NCBI RefSeq assembly: GCF_030272615.1
Contig: NC_081406.1
Location: 169,475,861-169,539,860 of the forward strand
DNA from: Cryptomeria japonica
Taxonomy: Eukaryota; Streptophyta; Pinopsida; Cupressales; Cupressaceae
Direction: 5' to 3'
Length of the DNA stretch: 64,000 bases
This document shows positions 33,545 through 44,639 of this stretch, piece after piece (the stretch's first letter is position 1; every line of letters starts with the position of its first letter). The notes under the pieces are model-generated. The model did not search any database. It was given only the letters and a program-made list of their open reading frames with translations, and was not told the DNA's origin. The translations under genes were made by a program, and so were the position numbers.

Positions 33545-34837
33545 ATCAAACTTTCCATTTCTGTCATCTTTGTGAACATAGCATCTACTTCCAAAGATTT
33601 TAAAATAACTTACATTAGGTTTCTTGTCATACCAGATTTCGTATGGTGTCTTCATAGTTCCTTTCTTTAGTTGAACTCGGTTTAGGGTGTAAACTGCAAT
33701 GCTGATTGCTTCTCTCCAAAATGTTTGAGGTACCCTCTTTTCTATCATCAGGGTTCTTGCACAATCCATAATTGATCTGTTTCTTCTCTCGGCTATCCCA
33801 TTTTGTTGAGGTGTTCTCGGTGCAGATACTTGCCTCTTTATACCATGATCATTGCAGAATAACTTAAATTCATCAGAAGTGAACTCTCCTCCTCTATCAG
33901 ATCTAAGACATTTCAGTTGTCTTCCTGTTTCATTTTCAACTCTTGCCTTGTACCATTTAAATATTTGAAAAGCTTCTGATTTTTCTTTTAAAAACATGAC
34001 TGACATCATCCTTGAGTAATCATCCACAAATAATATGAAATATTTATCACCATAATAACTTTGAACTTTCATGGGGCCACACAGATTAGTGTGTACTAGA
34101 TCTAAAATTCCTTTAGAAGTGTAGGACTTACTTGTAAAGCTTGATCTTGTCATCTTACCCATCTGGCATCCTCAGCACATAGCATTCTCAGGGTTTTCCA
34201 AACTCGGTAGACCTCTTACTCGGTGCTTCTTACTTATTTTGATCAGATTATCAAAATTTACATGACAAAACCTTTTATGCCATAACTAGGTATCATCTAT
34301 CTTTGCATAAAGACACTTGTTCCGAGTTGAGTCAAGATGAAATGTATTACCTTTTGTTTGTGTCTCGATAGCAGCTAACTTTCCATGTTTGTCATGAACT
34401 TTGACAATTCCTTTCTGAAATTCTATTCGGTATCCTGTATTGTTTAGTTGTGCTACACTCAACAAATTGTATTTCAATCCTTCAACCCAGTATACATCAT
34501 TACATTTAGCATTGTCAAGAAGTGTTATAGATCCTTTACCTTTCACTAGACATGGTGCATCATTACAAAATCTTACATAGCCTCCATCATAGTCTTCTAA
34601 TTTAACAAACTTGTGTTTATCACCTGTCATGTGATGTGAGCATCCATTGTCTATGATCCAAGAATCATTATTATTTATGTGAGATATTAGAGCTTTTTCT
34701 TCATACCTTTCTTCATCTAATCCATCTTTAATAGCCACATAAACAACTTCCTCAGTATCAGTTTCATCAGATTTGTCATCATTGGATTCCTCATTAGCTA
34801 CTAGACATGTCTTTCTATCTCTCCTTCTGAAGTCTCA
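33545..34837 (-). pseudogene. pol: Copia protease and integrase (copy 2)
   Basis: Follows the gag stop at 34837-34835 (TGA where copy 1 has CGA). The protease motif has changed: WIIDNGCSHHMTGD near 34660, so the catalytic DSG of copy 1 is DNG here, a likely damaging change, although DNG also occurs in the Gypsy element. The HHCC region is split by a TAG at 34288-34286 (TGG in copy 1) and a TGA at 34174-34172 (CGA in copy 1). The integrase core runs 34162-33545 with [17 protein letters not shown] and [11 protein letters not shown] all present. It is the better guide to the unshifted integrase start. Confidence 0.92.
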
Positions 34838-35800
34838 GTGTCCTTTGTATTGGTTGTGTTTCTGCCTGTTATCTCGGTATTTTGTCTTTTCACTAGATTC
34901 TTTGTCAGGGCAGTTAGAAGTCATATGTCCTATTTTATCACAATTGAAACATTTTAAAGGTAGCTTTCCTTTATACTTACCTTTTCCTCTTGGTAACCTT
35001 CTGGCTAATAATGCTTCAAACTCTTCTTGCTTCTTGATTTCTTCATACAGTTTGTGCACTTTTTCCATGTTCTTGCGAAATCGTTCACTTTCTCCACTGT
35101 GATCCCCTTTAGAGTACTTACTCATTCTATCATTGTAATCATCAGATTCACCAGTATGAAAAGAGCTGAATGCAGACTCAACTTTATTTATCGAAGACCC
35201 ACTGTTATCAAAATTACTTAACTCAAATGCATGTAGCTTACCAATAGTAGCATCCAAAGAAACTGGCATGTTAGGTATAGACCTCAATTCATTGATTGCA
35301 GAGACTTGAATAGCATAAGCTGGTAGAAGGGTTCTCAACAACTTACTTGTTATATCCTTTTCTTCAATAGTTCCACATGCTCCTTTTATTTGATTGACAA
35401 TCTCCTTTAGTCTTGTACTGTATTGGATTATGTTCTCACCTTCATTCATTCTCATGGATTCAAGTTGTCCTCTTAGTCTATCTACTTTTTCTCTTTGAAC
35501 ATGTTCATCACCTCCATACACAGATATGAGCTTAGTCCACATTTCTTTTGCATCATTGCAGCCTTCTAGATCATTAAACTCTAAGTCGGTCAATGCTGAT
35601 GTTATTTCAATCATAGCTTGAATATGTTCTTGCTTTGCCTTTATCTCTTCCAAGGTCATAGGGTTGGTGCTCGATGCAATGTAATCATTCTCCAAATAAT
35701 ATGTAGCATATTCTCCAATTCATAATAAATGCAACTTCATCCTTTTCTGCCATGTGGAGAAACTTGACTTGTTCAGCTTTGGTGCATCCCTTTTATACAT
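34838..35800 (-). pseudogene. gag: Copia gag (copy 2)
   Basis: The start ATG at 35800 (MYKRDAPKLNK) matches that of copy 1. A TGA at 35722-35720 breaks the first 30 codons; the next ATG at 35695 opens an uninterrupted stretch. The zinc knuckle is whole here: CFNCDKIGHMTSNC at about 34950-34909, a standard C-x2-C-x4-H-x4-C. This supplies the empty-site sequence for the Gypsy insertion in copy 1. Confidence 0.92.
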
Positions 35801-35850
35801 CTTCGGATCTTTGCCTCAAGTACCTTTAAACTTTTCTTCCAGAGTCCAAT

Positions 35851-35862
35851 GCTCTGATACCA
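35851..35862 (-). other. Primer binding site of Copia copy 2
   Basis: The minus strand reads TGGTATCAGAGC, two bases after the 5' LTR; identical to copy 1. Confidence 0.9.
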
Positions 35863-35864
35863 AT

Positions 35865-37367
35865 TATTAAGTTCTGATACTAAATGTAAAGAGTTGATGC
35901 CAATAGCTAACAAGATGAGAGGGGGGGGGGGGTGAATCATACAAACTTAATCTTCCATGAAATCAACAGATTCAACCTCGGTAACCTATGCTTCAACAAC
36001 ATAACCAAAAACTACTAAACATGCAAAATCATAAACACATAATCATCATAACACTTATAACACCAGATTTAACATGGAAACCCAAATAGGGAAAAACCAT
36101 TGTGCGATTTCAGACCCACTAAGAAATATACTCTTTTAGAGTATGCTCGTTTAAAAGCAAATCCTGTTAAAGATTACAAACACATTGCTAGATGTGACTC
36201 GGTTAAGGGATTTCCCTAAGATCTGTTAGGATCTTCACTTTGTTAGAAGTAACCTTGTCAAAGGGTTTCAAACACTCATTTAGAATGTTACCTTGCTAGA
36301 GGGTTTACAAATAAGACTGTTAAGTCCACTCGGTTAAGAGATTTTCTGTCACTTACAAAATGAACAACAGTAATATATATCTACAACTTTACATCTAAAA
36401 TGCTAAAGCATATTCCTATTTGCTCAAAACAATCTAGTCATAGGACTTATCTTGTCCCTCTGCTGGGCTCTCTACTCTATTAATTAAACAGGTCTTCAAG
36501 CTTCTGTGCTCAGTAATCACTATGTAGCATCCCTGTGCTTACACTTGCCCGCATTCATTGTTTATCAACAATTCCTTATTTATAAACAATTGCTAACCAT
36601 TGAATCTCCTTGATCACATTTCCCATGATCAATCTTAGCCATCTGATCTTCAAACTTGACCAGGTTCAATGTATCCTTCCGATCTGAAAATGTTTTACCT
36701 CGCCTCGGGACTTGCATTCCTTTCTAGGAAGTTGCACAAGGTTATTGTGGTTCAATCTACGTTGTAGATCTTCTTGCCAATTTTCCTTTGCCATAGATCC
36801 TTAACAAACTTCATGCATGGCATACCAATCATTTATACATCTCTAGCTAATCATTGTCCTTTATTAAATAATGTTTTTATCCATCCAATGCGTACTGTCA
36901 TAACTTGGTTATAACTCAGTAAATACTAAACTTTACTTGGTAGACATTCCGCCTTCATTAACCGATATCGATAACCTTAGGGTTTACCGACTAGGTTCCT
37001 TGCTCGGTGACGTAGTATAGTATTAACCTTACAATCAGCAACATATGTAGGATATCAAAACAATCTAAACATCATGATCTCATCATTGTCTAACTTTGTA
37101 ATAGTTGCCCATTGAATAACTTATTCATCCTCTTATTCATCACATTCTTTCTGTGTCTTTTACCGACATCTTAATTCTCTTCAAATATTTCTTCTCAAGA
37201 TATGGCAACATCATACTGAATCAGATAATCAATTTCTCGATATCAATGACAAAATAATGTTATAAAGATAGTTATCATCCTTCTTTAGTTATATCAATAA
37301 TCTCCAACAACCTTCTCAATATCCTTATTGAATATCAACAATCTTTCTTTCTACTAAAATGCCAATA
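35865..37367 (-). repeat. 5' LTR of Copia copy 2
   Basis: On the element strand starts TATTGGCATTTTAG (TG changed to TA relative to the partner) and ends gttctgata-complement, TATCAGAACTTAATA. Long G tract at about 35921-35932. TATA-like box on the minus strand near 36570-36580, slightly altered (tttataaacaa on the plus strand). Confidence 0.92.
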
Positions 37368-37895
37368 GTACACACATACATACACCCACATACACACATA
37401 CACATGTGTGCATGCATTTATGCATACATACACATACACACATATGTGCACATGTACACACACACACATGCATATATGTGTGTACATGTACATGTACGCG
37501 TGTATGTATGTGTACATGTACATGTACATAATATGTGTGTATGTATGTGTGTACATATGTGTGTATGTGTGTGTACATGTGTGCGTATGTGTGTATGTGT
37601 ATGTATGCATGCATGCATGTGTATGTGTATGTGGGTGTATGTGTGTGTATGTATGTACATGTGTATATGTATATGTATGTGTGTTTGTGTGTCTGCGTGT
37701 ATGTATGTGTATGTGTATATGTATATGTATGTGGGTTTATGTGTGTATGTGTGTATGTGGGTGTATGTGTGTGTGTGTGTATGTATGTGTGTGTATATGT
37801 ATGTGTGTTTATGTGTATATGTATATGTATATGTATGTGTGTTTGTGTGTATGTATCTATGTATGTGTATATGTATATGTATGTGTGTTTATGAG
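37368..37895. repeat. CA/TG microsatellite, right of Copia copy 2
   Basis: Starts with CA-strand words (acacatacatac), passes through palindromic junctions (tacatgtacatgtac near 37487-37535) and becomes a long (GTGTAT)n run. Large ORFs predicted here, of Cys/Tyr/Met/Val only, are repeat translations and not genes. Confidence 0.92.
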
Positions 37896-39110
37896 AAAAT
37901 GAGTTTATTTATTTATTATTTAACAGGTATATGTGCATATTTTTTAAATAGTTTTCTAATGTTTTCATTCTAATTTTTTTTTAATAATCTTCTAATGAAT
38001 TTCTAGAATTTTGCTAGGTTTAATTTCTTTTAATATTTTCATTCTAAACTTTTTTAGAAGAATTGATAAACTATTCAATAAAAATAACTATAGCAATAAA
38101 TATATAATTTTTTTAATTACAAATACAAAACAGAAAGGGGAAAAAAAAACTACCTGGAAAAATGGGGGCTAGAAATAAGCTCCACATGAGTCTGGTCGAA
38201 CTCCCAAAGCTCCTTAGGGTGCAAATGGGGGTCGGTGGGGAAAAAATCAGTTTATATAACCGATAGTCCGGTCAGACTCTTGGAGCCATTTCAATGCCAC
38301 ACAGGCGCCACACAACCCGGTTGTAGTCCAGTCGAACTACCCATAGTTGGCTAAAAGTGTGACACAGGTTCATGCATTTACCCGCCAATTGTTTGTTGCT
38401 TTATTTCAAGCAATTTATTCTTTTGTAATTATTGAATTTTCAAGGTGGAATATAAAAGAAAGTAATAGAGAAGAGAAGACAATATATGCAGATGTGTGGT
38501 AAATTTGTGATTAAAAAGTGGCTGTATAATTTCAGCTCTTTCGCTTTCCCCCTTTTAATGAACAACTAAACTTTCACATCTTAAATTATATTTTGTTCAA
38601 TAAAAAAATCTAACTTATACCGTGTATTTATTAAGAAAAAAAGGAGAACACTGGATTCTTTAAAATAAAAACAATTATATAGAATCATGCTATCAAAGAT
38701 TAAGCAATGGATTGTAGGCTACTCTTAAGGAAGGAGAATCTTATTTGTTGTAAGAGATAGGAGACTAAAAATTTGCAAGCAAAATTCTTTTAGACAAGTT
38801 CTGAATCAAACGACAATTGACATGTTGCCAACTATCTTTTAAAATGATTTCAATTCGGATTGCCCCCTCTATTGGTCTATTGGAAAACTATTTCATATGT
38901 TGTTAATCATTTAAATTCTAGTGTCTTTTTTGTTTGGCTAAATGGAATAAATGCATGGCATGTAAAAGGCCCAAGTCCAAAGCTTCGATGAGATGTGTTC
39001 ATCTATTAGTTGTAGCTTGTAAATTATAATTATTAGGGTGAAGACCATATTGATGCTCTTAATTGATAGTAGTTTGGTAGAACATAATGTTATTAGGGGG
39101 CATCCTTATA
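37896..39110. other. Non-coding sequence
   Basis: AT-rich, no supported gene. At 38186-38345 a phrase of the type agtcnggtcgaactc occurs three times (near 38190, 38266 and 38327), the middle copy rearranged. Confidence 0.5.
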
Positions 39111-39162
39111 ACACACATGCGCGCGCACGCGCGCGCGCGCGCGCGCACACACACACACACAT
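39111..39162. repeat. Alternating (CA/GC) tract, Z-DNA type
   Basis: About 50 bp of almost perfect alternating purine and pyrimidine: acacacatgcgcgcgc, then a long (GC)n core, then (AC)n. Such tracts readily adopt left-handed DNA in vitro. Very different in base composition from its surroundings. Confidence 0.9.
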
Positions 39163-39691
39163 ATCATATTGTAATATAAGGTTATGAAACCTTATATATT
39201 ATATGATTTATAAGCATATCTCATTTGAAAATATCTAATAACTATTAATTTATTAATTATTTATGAATGGGGGTTATTGAAAATGTGTGACTAGTGAAGC
39301 CACCCTTCCTCCTATTTTTAAGGAGGTTCTCTCTCATTTGAGAGGTATGTGAACTTGGAGATTTATAGTGAGTTGTATCACTATGCACAAGAGGCAAAAT
39401 GGACCAATGGAAGTATTGAGGAGTATCCCAAGGTTCTAGTCTATTTTGTTATAGGCTATGTTTTGTAAGTGTTTTAATAAAATGATGCTTTATGGGGACT
39501 TTAACATAAAAGGGTTTTCCCCATGTATATCTTGTGTAAAGTGTTAATTTATGGTTGTATGCTACTTAATGTATTTGTTTTATATCTTGTTTATAATGAT
39601 TAGTATCCTAATATCCTAATTTCTAACATATTTAGAGTAACATTTTTACTTATAGTGTATGGAAACTTCTAGGGTGAACCAATATGAATAA
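39163..39691. other. Non-coding sequence
   Basis: AT-rich; nothing recognised. Confidence 0.5.
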
Positions 39692-40215
39692 TCAAACATA
39701 CCATCAATTAGGTTGATAAAAATATTTCCTTAGGTTGACTTATTTTAAGAAGACATTTTCAAAATCTTGGAAACTAGACATTTTCAAAATCTTGGAAAGT
39801 AATTCATAAAAATGAATAAAATGCAATCCACATGTTGGTGTTTTGCATGGTAAGGTGACATAATTCATAAGGATGAATAAACTGCAATCCACAAGTTGGT
39901 GCTTTGCATGATAAAGTGATGGAAGAAAACTCTAGGTCTTCATCTCATAGATAATTTCAAACATACCATCAAGTAGGTTGAGAAAAACATTTCCTTAGGT
40001 TGACTTATTTTAAGAAGATATAATGGAAACTAGACATTTTCAAAAGCTTGGAAAGTAATTCATAAAAATGAATAAAATGCAATCCACATGTTGTTGTTTT
40101 GCATGCTAAGGTGACATAATACATAAGGAGAGTAAAATACAATCCACAAGTTAGTGCTTTGCACGGTAAGGTGATGCAAGAAAACTCTAGGTCTTCATCT
40201 CATAGATAATTTCAA
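39692..40215. repeat. Nested tandem duplication, unit about 265 bp
   Basis: Unit 1 (39692-39956) and unit 2 (39957-40215) both run from tcaaacataccatcaa to catagataattt. Inside each unit a phrase of about 60 bp (aatgcaatccacatgttg ... ttttgcatg) occurs twice with changes, and in unit 1 the words acattttcaaaatcttgg are doubled again. No coding capacity. Confidence 0.85.
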
Positions 40216-41983
40216 TACCTATGGTGTCTTAGGGTACTTTGGTTTTTCTTTGATGTGTACATGCTCAATTGTGGAGCCTAGAATCCTCTAATCGTATCCC
40301 CACTTTATGACCCAGCTACACTAGCGCCCCTATCCCCTGAGACTGATATATTTTTATCTCATGTGAATAACCTCTGAAAAAAATATTTTATTTATTGTGA
40401 TTAAATGGATGTCCCTAACTAGGTACCAAAGCTCTCATTCTTCACTCTAGTAGGCAGATGATTGGCAACAACTATGGACTTAACTGACTTCTATTCCTTC
40501 CTATGCTCCATTCTCTCCTATTCTCTTATTAAAATAACACATGAATATAGTTAAATGGAGTTTGTGGATATTTCAATGGTTGTTGTCGTTAACTACAATG
40601 TTAGTAGAGACGACTATAGGAGGTCCAAAATGCATCTCCTCTCTTGAAAAGTGAGATTTCTCACTCTAAGATTATGGTAGGCCAGGTATTGTTCCATGCA
40701 AGATAGGTCAATTAAAATGATGTGAATATTTGAAAAGGGGGTGTCCTGGTATTTTGACACTTTTAGGTTGGGTGTTTAAATTCTCCTCATGTTCTATGTT
40801 CTTTTAGGGGGTATTTTTTAAGATAAATTTGCATAAATCACATGTAAAGTCAAGAGACCTATTCTAATAGCTTATCCTATCAATGATCACGAAATAAATA
40901 ACAAAAGATATCAAAGTCGTATGAGAAATGAAATAACAACTAATAGAAAAATGGCAGTCATATGTTAACTTAATGCATATGACGATTAGATTAGATTGAA
41001 TAAAACCACGTAAACAAAAATCAAAATTTCACCATTCATATATAAATGTAGTACAACCATCAAATAAATAAATTAAATCAATCAGATTTTCACAAACCAT
41101 CAAATCTTATGGCCATTACCCATTCACACATATGAGATAAACTCTTCTTTAAGCATGTGAAGCACAATCCAATTTGGTCATCACTTTGAGCCAAGTTATG
41201 CAATCAACATTTCCATCTAAAGATTTTGTTTGGTCATCCAACACAAACAACAAAATAATTGAATCTAAACTTTATTTGCATTCAAATTTAGTAAGTTCAA
41301 CAAAATACCACACTAAAAATGTGAGATAATTTTTTTGTAATGTTTGCATAAAATATTCAACCCTTTACATCACAAAATGGAGGGTTTAACTAGAGTTTAC
41401 AACGATTCATAAGAAAATTCAAAACTAGGGTTTCTAGGCATGATTGATGGTTGACAACAATAAAAAATCAACAAAACTACCTTAAAACTCTGCTAAAACT
41501 GAAGCTAACTACATCTAAACCTCATGCAAGAGGTAAATGAGTGATTTGGGATGTTGAAAATTGCAAAAATGTGCCCTATTTTAATGTGATTCAACCAAGA
41601 GTCTGCCACTAAGTTCACTTGGCATGATTTCCAACTATTAAAATGTGGGTTTTGTGCCCTATTTTGACATGATGAACTAAGTGTTAGCTGCCACGTGGAT
41701 GGAACATATATGTTCATACATGAACTAGTGCATGGGAAGCATCTCTCACTTTGTCAAAACTAATGTATGTTTCTTACTGCATTTGATATCGAGTTTGACA
41801 TCTTTGTTGTTGGATAAATGCTGAGATGATCTAAAATAATTAGTGATTGTCAAAATATAGAAGTGTTTGCATTTATAGTTGAGTGACTACGTTAGGGAAT
41901 TCTTGGTTGAAGGCATTAACCACATCATTTAATTCCTCTATCCAAACCATTTGTGTATACTTTAGTTTGATTGCTAAGGTTTT
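40216..41983. other. Non-coding sequence
   Basis: No supported gene on either strand; the small predicted ORF at 41505-41717 has no recognisable features. Confidence 0.5.
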
Positions 41984-42409
41984 TGTTGGTGCAATTTATG
42001 TCTCATTATTACACTTTACTTAAGTTGATCTAGGATAATGCATTTCATAGTAATTTACATATGACACTTAGGGAATCACACATCTAGGGAAGATGGTTGT
42101 AAGAGAAATTCCACCTTTTATGGTGTTATCTTGTTATCACATTGCACCTTTGGTGGGTGATCCACCTTTAGTGGAATATTCTATTATTTCTCCTGCGTAC
42201 CCCTACCTGCCCTTGTATCTCATTGGGCCACATGTCATGATTGTGTGCTCTCATAGCCTTGCCTTTATAAGAAGGCTCATTTACATTATAATCCATCTTA
42301 TTATATCATTTGTGAGAATATATGTTGTTCTTGTCACATATTATTTCTCTCTTATTCTTGTTCTTTTCATTGGCCTCTATATATTAGTTATTATTAGCAA
42401 ATTCTCACA
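41984..42409 (+). repeat. 5' LTR of the short element
   Basis: Contains a TATA box (gccttTATAAgaagg, 42266-42270) near the middle, placing U3 upstream and R/U5 downstream. ORFs that cross the LTR are not genes. Confidence 0.9.
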
Positions 42410-42422
42410 TGGTATCAGAGCC
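42410..42422 (+). other. Primer binding site of the short element
   Basis: TGGTATCAGAGCC, directly after the LTR, a perfect initiator tRNA-Met-type site. Confidence 0.92.
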
Positions 42423-44101
42423 ATTAGAGTGCCATGGATAGTCATTAGAGAGAGATTTGATGCAATTTGGGGTTTTGTATTTTGGAGCTTTCTATTTCTG
42501 GTCATTATAGGAGCTTGTTGGGTCAGATATGAGGTTACCATTGGATTGAGGAGGTTTGAGAAAGTCATAATTGCTTTTTGTTTCATCCAAATCCGACACT
42601 GAAGGCCAAATCCCCCCCCCCCCCGCTTTGCCCCTCTCGTCGTACAAACATCACTTGAGTACATGTCTAATAAAAATATATATATTTTTATGTTCAGAAT
42701 ATTAAAATTATATTAAAATTTTTGAATTACTAAAACCGAGGGGCTTTTTTTAATTATTTGAAAGTCAAAAAATAATAATTTTATTTTGGTACCGTGCAGG
42801 TACCATTTGCGCAGTGGCACCACGTAGGTATACTCTGCGCAAGGTCCTACACAGGTTGTAGTTGTGCGGTACCCCACAAGGTCTTGTAGGTCATAGGCTT
42901 TGTGGGGTAGGTGTCCCTACCACACAAGGTACTACCAAGGGTGTTTTTTAAAGTTTGTTTTTCTAATTATATTTTTTTAATAAGTTTTTAAAATTTAAAA
43001 CTTAAAACAAAAATTAATAAAACTTTTAAGAAGATTTTATTTAAATATTTTTAATTAAAGTTTTTTAAATCTAAAAAATTAAAAAAAATCATGTGATTTT
43101 TCTTCATTGTTTTTAATAAAGTTTTTTTTATAATGGCTTTTAATAATAATGTTTTTAATGAGATTTTTTAAATCTTTTAAAAACAAAATTATCATGTAAT
43201 AAGCAAAAATGGGAGCAATTTTTTTCTTGTCCACCTATCATACATGTTTTGCAACGTTCTCCAAGTGACAGCCAAGGGAGGTGGGGGGGGTCATTTTTCT
43301 CCTACATTTGTCTTGGCAACATACCAATTGGAGGCATCTTCATCTACAGTCTTCTACAGGGCATCTTTTTGGCACACCATCTTCATGTTTCCAAATTTAC
43401 ACTATGTCATGTTGCATTCTCTTGCATGAGCTATGTTGTACACACACTAATATAAAGTGCCATTCTTCTTTGTACCTTGTCAGTGATGACATATTGGATG
43501 TAATCTTCCTATACTCTATAGATTAGGAAATATCTTGTGAGACTTGGTGCATGGCTCCAGTTGAGACTTAGATTGTACAAATTTGTACATGGCTCCAATG
43601 AGACTTAGATTGTACCAATCTACCATTGATGAGTATCTAGTTGAAGCTCAAGAAGGTGTGTCCATGCTTGATCTTCATTTTATTGCAGTGTGAGATTCAT
43701 CATCAGTTCTTCATCAACAGTGGTACTTGGTTTTGTCACACTTTGGCATTCTTGGTACAACATTGGCTCTATTTCTTCCTAATGAGGAGGAATTTTGGTC
43801 AACATCTTGGATCATCTTTGTATTAGATTCTGCATTGAGGGGGGGCTTCATAGCTTTTCCTCTTCTCTCTTATGGGGAGACTTTTTCCTCACATGAGGTT
43901 TTATTCTTCTCATACATCATTGAGAGCATTGTGTGCTTTCATCTCTCTTTTGGGGGGAGTTTTTTTCTATTGGAATTTTCTATCTTTCTTCGTTTGTGAG
44001 AGATTGCATTACATTTGTACATGGGTACCTAACATGGCCTCGTAGTCAGGACCCATCTTGTATTGTTAGCTTGAATATGCATTCCCCTCTAAGTTATACT
44101 T
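42423..44101 (+). other. Internal, non-coding region of the short element
   Basis: No retroelement domain. Holds a C14 tract near 42607, an A/T-rich stretch 42930-43200, and at 43540-43616 a direct repeat of catggctccagttgagac-type sequence with the following ttagattgtac. Small ORFs (for example 43727-43999) are Leu/Phe/Ser-rich and unrecognised. Confidence 0.6.
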
Positions 44102-44110
44102 AAGGGGGGG
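44102..44110 (+). other. Polypurine tract of the short element
   Basis: AAGGGGGGG-type purine run directly before the 3' LTR. Confidence 0.8.
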
Positions 44111-44526
44111 TGTTGGTGGAATTTATGTCTCATAATTACACTTTACTTAAGTTGACTTAGGATAATGTATTTCATAGTAATTTTCATATGACACTTAGGG
44201 AATTACACATTTAGGGAACATGGTTGTAGGAGAGATTCCACCTTTTGTGGTGTTATCTTGTTTTCACATGCCACCTTTGGTGGGTCATCCACCTTTAGTG
44301 GAATATTCTATTATTTCTCCTACCTACCCTTGTATCTCATTGGGCCACATGTCATGATTGTGTGCTCTCATAGCATTGCCTTTATAAGAAAGCTCATTTA
44401 CATTGTAATCCATCTTGTTGCATCATTGATGAGAATATAATTTGTTCTTGTCACATATTATTTCTCTCTTATTCCCGTAATTTTCATTGGCCTCTAGATC
44501 TTGGTTATTAATGGAAAATTCTTACA
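44111..44526 (+). repeat. 3' LTR of the short element
   Basis: Pairs with 41984-42409; TATA at 44383-44390. About 10 bp shorter through small indels. Confidence 0.9.
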
Positions 44527-44639
44527 ATTTTGCCATAGATTCTTGGTTTTCTCTTACTTTCTTCAAACCAGGGAATTTTTTCTTTCATATTCAAAATTTC
44601 CCTTTTCATGATCATCATTTGATCAATTGTACCTGCAAT

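Larger units (their letters stand above)
29671..37367 (-). mobile_element. Copia retrotransposon, copy 2 (minus strand)
   Basis: Same family as copy 1: the polyprotein is nearly identical over alignable parts and gag covers the intact version of the site where the Gypsy entered copy 1. The LTRs are 29671-31156 (3') and 35865-37367 (5'). Length is about 7.7 kb. Microsatellite sequence lies on both sides and gtaca occurs at 29656-29660 and 37368-37372, a possible duplication, but the outermost 15 or so bases of the left LTR are replaced by CA repeats. The coding frame has six stops and one frameshift. Confidence 0.93.
41984..44526 (+). mobile_element. Short non-autonomous LTR retrotransposon
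   Basis: LTRs at 41984-42409 (426 bp) and 44111-44526 (416 bp), both TGTTGGTG...TTCT/CACA type. The internal region is only 1.7 kb, with a perfect initiator-Met primer site and a G-rich polypurine tract, but no gag or pol. Flanks gtttt (41979-41983) and atttt (44527-44531) agree at 4 of 5 bases, a decayed duplication. It must have moved with proteins from another element; the primer site suggests a Copia helper. Confidence 0.9.

Noticed and set aside
35919-35934. G tract as a G-quadruplex regulator
   Set aside because: It is a homopolymer of variable length at the same place in every Copia LTR; slippage explains it more simply.
37335-37973. ORFs up to 204 codons on both strands
   Set aside because: Same cause: six-frame openness of the TG/CA microsatellite, no domain, no codon bias.
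42093-42664. ORF of 169 codons with hydrophobic segments, looking like a membrane protein
   Set aside because: It begins inside the LTR of the short element and crosses its primer site; the matching 3' LTR has stops in the same place.
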